64,000 nucleotides of DNA from a bacterium (GTDB taxonomy: Bacteria; Auribacterota; UBA3054; JAPLST01): the NCBI GenBank assembly GCA_026417575.1, contig JAOACZ010000146.1:24678-88677 (forward strand), written 5' to 3'. The notes beneath the pieces were generated by a model. The model was not told the origin of the DNA. It made no database searches and saw only the letters and a list, made by a program, of their open reading frames with translations. This document shows, piece after piece, positions 1-9,468 of the stretch. Both the position numbers and the translations under genes were made by a program. Each line of letters begins with the position of its first letter. Position 1 is the first letter of the stretch.

Positions 1-2341
1 GCCCGTGGAGCGTCGCTCTGTGTAACGGTTGTTCCTTCGTCGCTCCCTCCACTGCTAACTCCGGCCGTGCCGGCACAGTCACAAGAAACGTCATCCCCTC
101 GTCTTCATTGCGCAGCACATCAATGCGCCCACCATGCCGTTGCACGATCGACAGCGCCGTGGTCAACCCCAAACCACTGCCACCTTTCTTTGTCGTAAAA
201 TACGGATCAAAAATCCGCATCAAATGTTCCGGGGAAATGCCCACCCCTCTATCTATCACCGCCACCTCGACGTAATTTCCGCGCGGTACCCGCTCGTCAT
301 TTTCCACAAACACGTTCCGCGCACGAATTCGCACCTCGCCCCCGTGCGGCATCGCTTGCACCGCGTTCAACACCAAATTCTGAAATACTTGACTCATCTG
401 CGTCGTATCAATCTCCACCGGCCATAAGTCTTCGGGAATCTCAAACTGGCAGCTACAGGCCGAACCTCCCGAGGCAAACAACGCAGACTCAATAATCACC
501 TCACGCAACGACGCCAGCTGCCTTACCGGTGCGCCACCCTTCGCAAACGTCAAGAGCTGTTGCGTCAGACCCCGCGCGCGTGTGGCCGCTCGTTCAATTT
601 CCTCAAGTAATCGCGCCGCCGCTGCCTCTTGCATTGACGGCAATTGCCGCGCTAACGACGCATTCCCGAGAATTACCGTGAGAATGTTGTTAAAATCATG
701 TGCAATCCCCCCCGCGAGCAATCCCAACGATTCCAAATTACGTGCCCGCAACAACTCTTGCTCTTGTGCCAGCCGTGTCGTGATGTCTTCGACAATCCCA
801 AGTCCGTACATCGGCTGCCCGTGCGCGTCCCGCACGAGCGAAGCAGTTAACTGCCCCCAAAAAATGCTTCCATCCCGCCGCACGTACCGCTTGCGCAAGG
901 TAAAATACGGCGCCTTCCCTTCACGCACCGGCCGGGCTGCCGCCATTTCTTGCTCCCAATCTTCCGCTGGTGTTATGTCCCGTAGCGTCAGCTTGCATAA
1001 GTCTTTTGCGCTGTAGCCGAGCATCCGACATAACGCTGGATTCACTTGCACAAGTCGCTGCGTGGCTAAATCCATCGTGGCTATGCCCAGCGTGCACGAC
1101 TCGAAAATCAAACGGAAGCGCTCCTCGCTTTCACACAAAGCTTTCAGCATGCGCACCCGTTCGGTGACATCGTCAACGAGTACGACAATCATCCGCGTGC
1201 CATCTGGCAAGCGCACGCACGCCTCGCGCAACTCCACCTCAATTTTGTGCCCGTTTTTGCGGATATTCGTCACCACATGCTGTAGTCGTTCTCCCTCCCT
1301 CAACCGCGCTAAATTCTTCTCCACTTCGCTCTGGGATTCCACGGGAAGCAACATCCGCACGTGGCGCCCTAGTATCTCATGCCGTTCATACCCAAAAATG
1401 CGACAAAAGGCTGCATTCGCATCAATGATAGTCCCATCTACGTCCTCCAAAACAACACCGCTCGGCGAAAGATCAAACAGCGTGCGGTAGCGCAGTTCCC
1501 GATCTGCAAGGCATTGTGCGTCGCTCGCATGCGCCAGCGCACTGCCTAACACTGCCGCCGCCGCTCGTAGTGTTTCGCGCTCCGCCACCGACCACTGGCG
1601 CTCATGGCGGCACTCGGCAACCCCTAGGAAACCCCACCACTCCCTCTTTGTAAACACGGGTACAAGTAGCAATGACGTGATTGCACGCGTGTCAAAAAAA
1701 GCCTTCGACGGTTCAGGCAAACACTTCACGCTCACCTCCACCACTTCCCCGCGCCGCATCTTCTCTTTCCACTCGGGCAGCGATACCTCATCCCAGCACG
1801 CGTCGCGCGATGCCTCCCCACCCACGCCTGCGTCTATGCCCGGCGCACACCATTGCGCCAACTGGCTTAGGCGCGTCTCCCCTCCTGGCCCTCCTTTGAT
1901 CTGAACAACATACGCACGACTCACGTCCATCGCTGTCCCAAGTTCTGCGATGATCTTTCCAAGCACGTACTCCCAGCGCCCATTCTCCAGAAATTGGTGC
2001 GCCACGTTGACCACTGCACTCATCATCGCATCTCGCCGCGCTAATTCGCGTCGCTGGCGCTCTTCTTCCTCCGCCAAGCGCGTAAAAACACGATGCGCTA
2101 ACACCATTGCTCCCAACAGGAACAACGCGCCCGTAAGCGCAACCATATCTGCGACCGTTACTACTTTTTGCCCCCCTGCTGTAAACGAAAGCACCCGCAG
2201 GACCGCCAGTAACAGCAACCCTGATGACGCGAGTAACCATGCCACGCGATGACGCGTCAACGCAATTAAGCGTAATGAGAATACCGCCGCGCCGCACAGT
2301 GCCGCGAGAGTCAAACCCGCTACCATCGCCGCCGTGCTCAT
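1..2341 (-). CDS. PAS-domain sensor histidine kinase, C-terminus truncated by the window edge
   Basis: Minus frame from ATG at 2341 runs to the window edge (not in the ORF track because no stop is inside). By-eye translation shows GGIAHDFNNILTVILGNASLA (H box), QVFQNLVLNAVQAMPHGG (N box) and DPYFTTKKGGSGLGLTTALSIVQRHGG (G box), with PAS/PAC-like GIVEDITTR upstream. Confidence 0.9.
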   Translation of the reverse strand, partial: MSTAAMVAGLTLAALCGAAVFSLRLIALTRHRVAWLLASSGLLLLAVLRVLSFTAGGQKVVTVADMVALTGALFLLGAMVLAHRVFTRLAEEEERQRRELARRDAMMSAVVNVAHQFLENGRWEYVLGKIIAELGTAMDVSRAYVVQIKGGPGGETRLSQLAQWCAPGIDAGVGGEASRDACWDEVSLPEWKEKMRRGEVVEVSVKCLPEPSKAFFDTRAITSLLLVPVFTKREWWGFLGVAECRHERQWSVAERETLRAAAAVLGSALAHASDAQCLADRELRYRTLFDLSPSGVVLEDVDGTIIDANAAFCRIFGYERHEILGRHVRMLLPVESQSEVEKNLARLREGERLQHVVTNIRKNGHKIEVELREACVRLPDGTRMIVVLVDDVTERVRMLKALCESEERFRLIFESCTLGIATMDLATQRLVQVNPALCRMLGYSAKDLCKLTLRDITPAEDWEQEMAAARPVREGKAPYFTLRKRYVRRDGSIFWGQLTASLVRDAHGQPMYGLGIVEDITTRLAQEQELLRARNLESLGLLAGGIAHDFNNILTVILGNASLARQLPSMQEAAAARLLEEIERAATRARGLTQQLLTFAKGGAPVRQLASLREVIIESALFASGGSACSCQFEIPEDLWPVEIDTTQMSQVFQNLVLNAVQAMPHGGEVRIRARNVFVENDERVPRGNYVEVAVIDRGVGISPEHLMRIFDPYFTTKKGGSGLGLTTALSIVQRHGGRIDVLRNEDEGMTFLVTVPARPELAVEGATKEQPLHRATLHG

Positions 2342-2827
2342 TTATTCCTTCACAGCTGGTGTTTGCTGAAGCATAGACCTGAGCCCGCTCGCTTACTGCT
2401 AGTGTACCAATTCGCACACGCCCACGCAATTCCGCGTGCGCGAGCGCGAAAAAGCACGCCGTTCGCGCCACAAGCAGTCCTCGTCGATCAGCCGTAACAA
2501 CAGTGGGAGCTGAGTCGAAAAAATTGTCAGTAGTCCGCCCTTGCGCCTGAATTATTTGTGGCCGCCGCCTTTGCAAACACTCTCCCTGGCTATGCAAAAG
2601 GGTACGACAAGGGCTCATGTCACCATGAGAGCACCGGTGATCTCAATTCGGCCCTCCTGGCCGGCGCGCGGTCTATCACCGCATCTTGTCGGATGCACAC
2701 GACGGTTTTCGTCATTTGCACCATGAACCGATAGTAACGCGTCATTGGTATGCCGCGGGATGGTGGTTGAAGCGGGTCTGCCAGGAATACAAGGAGAACG
2801 CCGATAAGCAAAACCGTACGCGGCACT

Positions 2828-2856
2828 TTGACTTGCTTGGGATAAAGCGTTACAAT
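2828..2856 (+). promoter_or_regulatory. sigma70-like promoter TTGACT-N17-TACAAT, -10 box ends 7 nt before ATG 2864
   Basis: Direct sequence match. Confidence 0.7.
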
Positions 2857-2863
2857 ACCTAGC

Positions 2864-3319
2864 ATGAAAAGAAGATACGCGCGGAGATGGTGGCTGTTCC
2901 TTATTGGCGCTGGAAGCGCGTGCGTCGGAGGATGCGGACGGCCCTCACCTGATGCCGTCGTGCGTGCCTGCCTGGAGGCCGCTGCGGCGCAGCGATACGA
3001 GCGTGCCTTGAGCTACTGTGGGCCAACGCTTCACACCCAGTACTCCAATCACCTATGGCTGACACAGCTCCGGCGCCAGCTGGGAGCAGAGCTAGCATTC
3101 ACCGTTGAGCCGCCTGAGAACATGACGTGCAGCACGGCCCATGTGCGCGTACAACTCGAAATCACCATGCGGAACGAGCCGCGCAACCTCAACGTACCCG
3201 TCCGCGCAGATTTAGCATGGCGCGACAAGTGGTATATCGAAACAGTCTGGCTGCTCGGGCCCGACGGCCACCCGCGTGGCCAGGTATTTGATCATGTCCA
3301 CGACCCGATCTGGTGGTAA
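2864..3319 (+). CDS. small lipoprotein-like exported protein
   Basis: N-terminal MKRRYARRWWLFLIGAGSACVGGCG signal/lipobox-like; consensus-like promoter immediately upstream. Confidence 0.7.
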   Translation: MKRRYARRWWLFLIGAGSACVGGCGRPSPDAVVRACLEAAAAQRYERALSYCGPTLHTQYSNHLWLTQLRRQLGAELAFTVEPPENMTCSTAHVRVQLEITMRNEPRNLNVPVRADLAWRDKWYIETVWLLGPDGHPRGQVFDHVHDPIWW

Positions 3320-3340
3320 CGCGCAATTGAAGGTGCGAAA

Positions 3341-4360
3341 ATGATTATTGTAATGCAACGTGGCGCGTCGGAGCGCCAGATTCATGCGGTAGAGGAGGAA
3401 ATCAAACGCTTAGGCTTCATCGCTCATCCCATTCACGGGGTCGAACGCACGGTGATCGGAGCAATCGGAGATGAGCGCGGGAATGCGGGGTTACTCGCAC
3501 TCGAGACCTGGGAGGGAGTGGAGCGCGTGATTCCCATCTTGAAGCCGTACAAGCTTGCCGGGCGCGAGCTCCACACAGAAAAATCAAAGATAAAAGTGCG
3601 CGGCCGCGTGGTGTTTGGAGGGAAAAAAGTCCCGGTCATCGCCGGGCCATGCTCGGTGGAAAGCCTTGAACAGATCTGTACCACGGCGGAGGCGGTAAAA
3701 GCCGCAGGAGCTACCCTCCTTCGAGGTGGAGCCTTCAAGCCCCGCACCTCACCTTACTCCTTCCAAGGGCTCGAGGTGGAAGGGCTAAAAATGCTCGCAG
3801 AAGCACGCAAGCGCACAGGCCTGCCTGTCGTCACTGAAGTAATGAAAGAGAGTGCTGTCGAAGTCGTGGCACAATACGCCGACGTGTTGCAGATCGGCAC
3901 GCGCAATATGCAGAACTTTGACTTGCTCAAGGCCGTCGGGCAAGCGCGTAAACCGGTGCTGTTGAAGCGCGGCCTGGCCAGCACCGTCTATGAATGGTTA
4001 ATGTCTGCCGAATACATCATGTCGCAGGGCAATATGGAGGTGTTACTGTGCGAGCGCGGCATTCGCACGTTTGAGACGGCGACGCGGAACACCTTGGATT
4101 TGAGCGCCGTGGCTGTCCTTCAGCACGAAACACACCTCCCCGTGATCGTCGATCCGAGCCACGGCACTGGTCACTACGAGTATGTGGAAAGCATGGCCTT
4201 GGCAGCCATCGCAGCGGGCGCAGATGGTTTGATGATTGAAGTTCATCCTAATCCTCATGAAGCGTGGTCCGATGGCGCACAGTCGCTTACCCCGGACCGC
4301 TTTACACGTTTAATGACACGTGCGCGTGCGGTGGCCCACGCCGTGGGCAGGGAAGTGTAA
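3341..4360 (+). CDS. aroF: 3-deoxy-7-phosphoheptulonate synthase (DAHP synthase, N-terminal ferredoxin-like domain type)
   Basis: [48 protein letters not shown] motifs. Confidence 0.96.
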   Translation: MIIVMQRGASERQIHAVEEEIKRLGFIAHPIHGVERTVIGAIGDERGNAGLLALETWEGVERVIPILKPYKLAGRELHTEKSKIKVRGRVVFGGKKVPVIAGPCSVESLEQICTTAEAVKAAGATLLRGGAFKPRTSPYSFQGLEVEGLKMLAEARKRTGLPVVTEVMKESAVEVVAQYADVLQIGTRNMQNFDLLKAVGQARKPVLLKRGLASTVYEWLMSAEYIMSQGNMEVLLCERGIRTFETATRNTLDLSAVAVLQHETHLPVIVDPSHGTGHYEYVESMALAAIAAGADGLMIEVHPNPHEAWSDGAQSLTPDRFTRLMTRARAVAHAVGREV

Positions 4361-4606
4361 CCCAGACTTACGGACCTCGCGCACAGTCCGCCGTATGTTG
4401 CTCGCACCGTCACTGAGGCGCTGCCCCAGGCGACTGGTATGAAAAATCCTGATGCGATGCTGCGTCGCGCGGCGCGATATATAGAGGTGCTGCACCATTG
4501 TCCCTGCGAGGAGAAAAAGATGAGAGCCGCCTCCGCCTCGGGAGCAGTGTCGTTTCCTACAAACAGGAAGCACACGGATTGATCGTGCGTGGCGTGCTCG
4601 CCGTAG

Positions 4607-5695
4607 ATGAGTATGCTTGCCTTGTCAACAATTGTTGATCCCGCCGAAACCTGCACACGCTGGCAGCACTTCTGGCACGGTGAACTGTACGGTCGCCCCC
4701 CAGTAGTGGCTAGTATAACCAAGCCTAATTACGCGCAAGTGTGGCCAGGGGAGCGTCGTTACGAGCGAGCTCTGCACGGCCAGTACGAACTCATTCTGGA
4801 TGCGATCGATCGCTGGCTGGATGCCACGCTCTTCCTAGCCGATACAGTCCCGTTTTTCGAGCCTGGTCTTGGTCCGGATCAGTTTGCCGCGTTCTTCGGA
4901 GGCACGCTCCACATTTCGGAAGACTCACCGGAAACAAGTTGGATGGAGCCGTTCGTCCGCAACACATGGAAGGACGTCCTGCCCTTGCGCGTGCGCGAAG
5001 ACAATCCCGTATGGCGCGGTTTACTCAACTTTTATCAGCGCGTCGCGGCCCATGCGCGTAATCGCTACGTAGTCGGGATGGCCGATCTCCATTCCAACCT
5101 CGATGCGCTTGCCGCCATGCGCGGGCCAGAACGCTTGTGCATTGATTTGTATGACTGCCCCGACCTTGTTGCCGCCGCCTTGGCCGACATGCGTGCAGCC
5201 TACCCTTTTGTCTACGAGACACTGTCTGCTGCAGGCGGCATGAATAGCGCTGGAGGCACCATTGGGTGGCTGCCCTTATGGTGTCCGGGCCGCTGTGCCA
5301 CAATTCAATGTGACACGCTCTGTCTCATCAGCCCTGAGTTCAGCCGGCGATTTGTCCTTCCCGCACTCGAGGAAGAAGCCGCCTTCCTCGACCACAGTAT
5401 CTTGCACCTCGATGGCCCAGGAGCGCTCGTCCATCTCGATGATCTCTTGGCGATCTCGCGCATTGATGTGGTACAATGGGTGCCCGGGGCTGGGCAACCA
5501 CCAATGCACACGTGGATCGAACTCCTACGCCACATCCAGCGCAGTGGTAAAGCCGTGTATGTCTACGGCGTGCGCGTCGACGACGTTAAGCAAATTCACC
5601 CCATGCTGCGACCCGAAAAAACCGTCTACAGCGTCGAGCTGGATAGTTGCGAGGAAGGCGAGGCCCTATTAGCGTGGCTCACGCGTCACTGCTAA
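4607..5695 (+). CDS. uroporphyrinogen decarboxylase (URO-D)-like family protein
   Basis: Overall URO-D/MtaA-like pattern, e.g. HLDGPGALVHLDDLLAI and VQWVPGAG; likely a methyltransferase-type paralog rather than HemE. Confidence 0.7.
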   Translation: MSMLALSTIVDPAETCTRWQHFWHGELYGRPPVVASITKPNYAQVWPGERRYERALHGQYELILDAIDRWLDATLFLADTVPFFEPGLGPDQFAAFFGGTLHISEDSPETSWMEPFVRNTWKDVLPLRVREDNPVWRGLLNFYQRVAAHARNRYVVGMADLHSNLDALAAMRGPERLCIDLYDCPDLVAAALADMRAAYPFVYETLSAAGGMNSAGGTIGWLPLWCPGRCATIQCDTLCLISPEFSRRFVLPALEEEAAFLDHSILHLDGPGALVHLDDLLAISRIDVVQWVPGAGQPPMHTWIELLRHIQRSGKAVYVYGVRVDDVKQIHPMLRPEKTVYSVELDSCEEGEALLAWLTRHC

Positions 5696-5745
5696 GCAAA
5701 AAGGTGCAGCGACGCGGCACCACCACAGATCACCACGAATGCAGA

Positions 5746-6768
5746 CTACTGAGGAACAAGACGCTGGCGCCACAAACAGCGCCGACACTCTGTCGGCGTA
5801 ATCTGATGTACACGCCGAAACGCGCGGGAAAAACTATAGGCCGTCTCGTAACCCAGCTCGCTGGCTATTTCGTGTACTTTCATCCGTGTGCTTGCTAAAA
5901 GGCTTGCCGCTGTGGCCATGCGCAGATCCAAAAGCCACTGATGGGTGCGACGCCCGACGTGCTGGCAGAACAAACGATTGAGATGCTCGACTGAGATCCC
6001 GGCAGCACGCGCCATGTCGGCCACACGCACGTGCAAACCTTCCTCATGCACGAACTGTAACGCCTTCACCAAGGGAGAAGGATAGGGCAGTGGAGCCTCC
6101 GTCTGCTTTACCAACTTTCCCAGACGCACGAGTAACTCATACGCACACACACACATGCTAAGGTGACTTTCTGCGCCCTGCGTTCGCGCCGCCTCCAACA
6201 TCCGTGTGAATAAGGCTTCGATCGCTCCACGTTCCCACGAGGGTACGGGCACGTGGGTCGCACCCAACAGACCTAACGACTCGAGCACGTGTCGCTTCAG
6301 CGGTGTATTTACATGCAAACCACAAAAATATTTTATCAGCGGCTGCCTGCCTACCGCACAATAGGTGCATGAGATGCCAGGACGTAAAATAAATACATTC
6401 CCAGGCCCATAAACATGTTCACCTCGTCCCGTGCGCACTTGAAAGAAACCGCTGACAATGTATTCAATCGCGTAAATAGAACTATGGCGCATCACCGTGC
6501 GATCGCCAGAGAGCCAATACGACCTGCCCACAAAACGCACATCTACCGGATACGCAGGCGACGGCGGCACCTCACTGAGCGGAATCCAATCGGGTGGTGG
6601 TGTGCCAGCCGGACGGGGTTTTCGGCGTGGAACAAACATCACCGTACCCATCTGCCGATACCAATGCGGGTTGGGGTGGAGAAACCCATCCGACATTAGG
6701 TCATGCACGGGCTTCATACGGCCGATTTCCCCAGCATCAGCAAGACCATACCTGTTCCCGTACGTCAC
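5746..6768 (-). CDS. AraC family transcriptional regulator (GTG start)
   Basis: C-terminal double HTH: VADMARAAGISVEHLNRLFCQHVGRRTHQWLLDLRMATAASLLASTRMKVHEIASELGYETAYSFSRAFRRVHQITPTECRR; N-terminal cupin-like domain. Confidence 0.92.
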   Translation of the reverse strand: MTYGNRYGLADAGEIGRMKPVHDLMSDGFLHPNPHWYRQMGTVMFVPRRKPRPAGTPPPDWIPLSEVPPSPAYPVDVRFVGRSYWLSGDRTVMRHSSIYAIEYIVSGFFQVRTGRGEHVYGPGNVFILRPGISCTYCAVGRQPLIKYFCGLHVNTPLKRHVLESLGLLGATHVPVPSWERGAIEALFTRMLEAARTQGAESHLSMCVCAYELLVRLGKLVKQTEAPLPYPSPLVKALQFVHEEGLHVRVADMARAAGISVEHLNRLFCQHVGRRTHQWLLDLRMATAASLLASTRMKVHEIASELGYETAYSFSRAFRRVHQITPTECRRCLWRQRLVPQ

Positions 6769-6947
6769 GTGCTATATTTGACCAACGGTCCACAGTAGGA
6801 TTGCTGTCCTATCACCAGCCAGTATACAAGATCCTTGCCGGCCATGTCAAAAAATGAGTAGAAATGACACCCGCGCAGCTGCGACAGCGAAAACAAATAT
6901 CAATTCCAAGCATTGAAGAACTCATCAGAGTGTGATAAGCTGAAACC

Positions 6948-9443
6948 GTGAAACTGCTGCTCCGAACTTTTTGCGTTCCTGTGGCGCTTTTTCGCGCGGA
7001 AGCAGTCGTGCTTCTTTTCGGGCTTCTGGCGTGGTCCCTCGCAGCGGCGCCAGCGATTGAACACGCCGGCCTCGTCTGGACAAACATTCTCGCACTCGAA
7101 ATTCGCGATGGCGACGTGATCCGCGGACGCCAAATTGTCTATACAAACCAACCTGGCGACACCTTCATATACCACGACAGCGGTGACTCCAATCACCCCC
7201 AAGTGTGGGTCCGGCGCGGTGGCGCAACAATAGGAGCACTGAGTGGGGATGGCAGGATGATCTGGCTCTGCGATCAGGTGTTGAATAAGATGAGCAGTGC
7301 AGCTGTGCGCAGCCTAACCAATGCCTTGCTCTTCCGCCTCTGGTCACCCGATGACCCTCGCTACGCGACCAATAGCATGCCGCTCCGCGTGTGGCGCAAG
7401 ACGCGCTGTGGCTACCTGGCCACGACAAGCGACACCACGCGCGACATGCCGTTGCGGCATTTCTTGTATGTACTTTTACCCCACGCGTTTGTGACCGGCT
7501 GTACTTATACGCTCAGTTGCCCGCCAGGCACGGTGCCATCTTACACATTTTACTTCGACCCGAGGCAGATGCGGAGCGAGGCTGTCCATGTCAGCCAAGC
7601 CGGCTTCCACCTGCATTCACCCGTTAAACGCGCTTTTCACTCGTGCTGGATGGGCGATGGTGGTGGCATCCCATACCCTACCGGCCTGGTTTTTCACATT
7701 CTGGATCATACCACCGCGGCGAGCGTATACCGCGGCACCTTGCACCTTGTTCGCCGTGCCTCTGAACCAGAAGATCCGGGTGCACGTAACCGGAACTACA
7801 CGGGTGCCGATGTTTTCGCAGCCGAATTTCCCGAACTCACAGAACCGGGTACGTACCGCGTGTATGTGGAGGGCATCGGTTGCTCGTTCCCGTTTCTGAT
7901 CAGCGACACCTCCTGGATCACAACCTTTCAACTGATGATGAAAGGTTTCTATCACCAGCGCAGTGGGGTTGCGCTTGGCCCGCCCTATACCGATTACGTC
8001 CGCCCGCGCTGCTTTCATCCCGAGGATGGCATCAAGATCTACCATTCCACCTGCACACTGATGGACAGTGGCAATGGGCTCAATGCCCGGGGCACAGATA
8101 CAGACAACTTTGGCAACCTTAACGCAGGGCGCACAACCCAGCTCGTAGCGAATGCCTGGGGTGGTTATTTCGACGCGGGTGATTGGGACCGCCGCATTCA
8201 GCATTTGCGTATTTCGCGCCTTCTCTTCGAGCTGGTTGATTTGTTCTCCAATGCCGTCACAGAGATCAACCTGAACATTCCTGAGTCCACCAATCACCTG
8301 CCTGATATCATTGATGAAGCTTTGTGGAATCTCGACTGCTACCGGCGCATGCAAACGCCCGAGGGAGGTATCCGCGGCGGGATCGAGTCCTCCGCTCATC
8401 CGCGCTTTGGTGATGGGAGTTGGCAGGAGTCCCTCCCAGTCATGGCATACGCTCCAGACATGTGGTGCAGTCACATGTATGCCGGCGATGCCGCCCGTGC
8501 CGCGTTCATCCTGCGGCGTTATGACCCCTCGTTAGCCGAGATCTACAGTAATTCAGCCCTGCGCGCGATGGCGTACGCCGAAGCGCAGTGGGCAACGAAT
8601 TTCTATGCGATGACACCAAGTGCGAGCAACGCAGTACGCGACGCACGCAATCTTGCTGCTATCGAAATGTTTCGCCTCACCAAGGACCCTGCCTGGCACG
8701 CTGTTTTTACCGCCACCACGATGATCAACAACGACACAGCCGAACCCGAAGGCCCCACGTACGACCAAGCAGATGCCATCTTTACCTACCTCCGCACCCC
8801 GAGCGGTACCAGTACCACGTTGCGCCGACGCTATATTCACAGCTTAACTAATTTTGCCCGTACTATGGCCCAAGGCTCCTTCCACAGCGCGTTCGGCTGG
8901 ACCCGCCACAATCAGTGGCTTCCCATCGGGTGGGGATTCATCACCGGCGCCGACTTCGATTACTTGCTCCGCGCCTACCTGCTCAGCCACGATCCTTACT
9001 TCCTCACGGCCACCCTCCGCGCCTTGCAGTTTACCAGCGGAGCCAACCCACTCAACATGGCCTTCACTGCTGGTCTCGGTACAAACGCGATTCGCGTTCC
9101 CTTGTTCGTCGACAGCATCATGCTTGGCGTGGAAGGGCCCGCGGGTATCACTACATACGGCCCGCTCGACATCGTCGAGTACCCGAACAATTGGTTCTAT
9201 GTCTACTTCATGGCCCAACACGGATATCCATATTACACCAACTGGCCGGTTATGGAAGCCTATCAAGACTCCTACATGCCGCCTGATACACAGGAATACA
9301 CGGTCGACCGACCGATGGCTGTTCAAGCATATGCGTGGGGTTTCCTCGCGGCGCTCTTTCCGCCAATTCCAGAACCGTCGCTTTCGACGGGCTTGGTCAT
9401 CACTGCCAGCGTGGTACGCTGTTGTGGGCGTGGTATACGATAA
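6948..9443 (+). CDS. glycoside hydrolase family 9-like secreted protein with PEP-CTERM-like tail (GTG start)
   Basis: Cellulase N-terminal Ig-like segment (VHVSQAGFHLHSPVKRAF...), AWGGYFDAGDWDRRIQHLRIS (GH9 catalytic DAGDW/D), FTSGANPLNMAFTAGLGTN; C-terminus IPEPSLSTGLVITASVVRCCGRGIR. Confidence 0.82.
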   Translation: MKLLLRTFCVPVALFRAEAVVLLFGLLAWSLAAAPAIEHAGLVWTNILALEIRDGDVIRGRQIVYTNQPGDTFIYHDSGDSNHPQVWVRRGGATIGALSGDGRMIWLCDQVLNKMSSAAVRSLTNALLFRLWSPDDPRYATNSMPLRVWRKTRCGYLATTSDTTRDMPLRHFLYVLLPHAFVTGCTYTLSCPPGTVPSYTFYFDPRQMRSEAVHVSQAGFHLHSPVKRAFHSCWMGDGGGIPYPTGLVFHILDHTTAASVYRGTLHLVRRASEPEDPGARNRNYTGADVFAAEFPELTEPGTYRVYVEGIGCSFPFLISDTSWITTFQLMMKGFYHQRSGVALGPPYTDYVRPRCFHPEDGIKIYHSTCTLMDSGNGLNARGTDTDNFGNLNAGRTTQLVANAWGGYFDAGDWDRRIQHLRISRLLFELVDLFSNAVTEINLNIPESTNHLPDIIDEALWNLDCYRRMQTPEGGIRGGIESSAHPRFGDGSWQESLPVMAYAPDMWCSHMYAGDAARAAFILRRYDPSLAEIYSNSALRAMAYAEAQWATNFYAMTPSASNAVRDARNLAAIEMFRLTKDPAWHAVFTATTMINNDTAEPEGPTYDQADAIFTYLRTPSGTSTTLRRRYIHSLTNFARTMAQGSFHSAFGWTRHNQWLPIGWGFITGADFDYLLRAYLLSHDPYFLTATLRALQFTSGANPLNMAFTAGLGTNAIRVPLFVDSIMLGVEGPAGITTYGPLDIVEYPNNWFYVYFMAQHGYPYYTNWPVMEAYQDSYMPPDTQEYTVDRPMAVQAYAWGFLAALFPPIPEPSLSTGLVITASVVRCCGRGIR

Positions 9444-9468
9444 CAATGACTCTCCTCCGCGAGACACT

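Noticed and set aside
582-1490. Plus-strand ORFs 582-1016, 970-1167, 1062-1490
   Set aside because: Antisense to the histidine kinase, whose H, N and G boxes are clearly read on the minus strand.
1788-2618. 276-aa minus ORF
   Set aside because: Different frame overlapping the histidine kinase N-terminus; low-complexity Arg-rich translation.
8854-9468. N-terminal 205-codon extension of the track ORF 8854-11979
   Set aside because: Overlaps the GH9 gene in another frame; the Arg/Ser/Pro-rich translation is not protein-like and a signal peptide starts at 9469.
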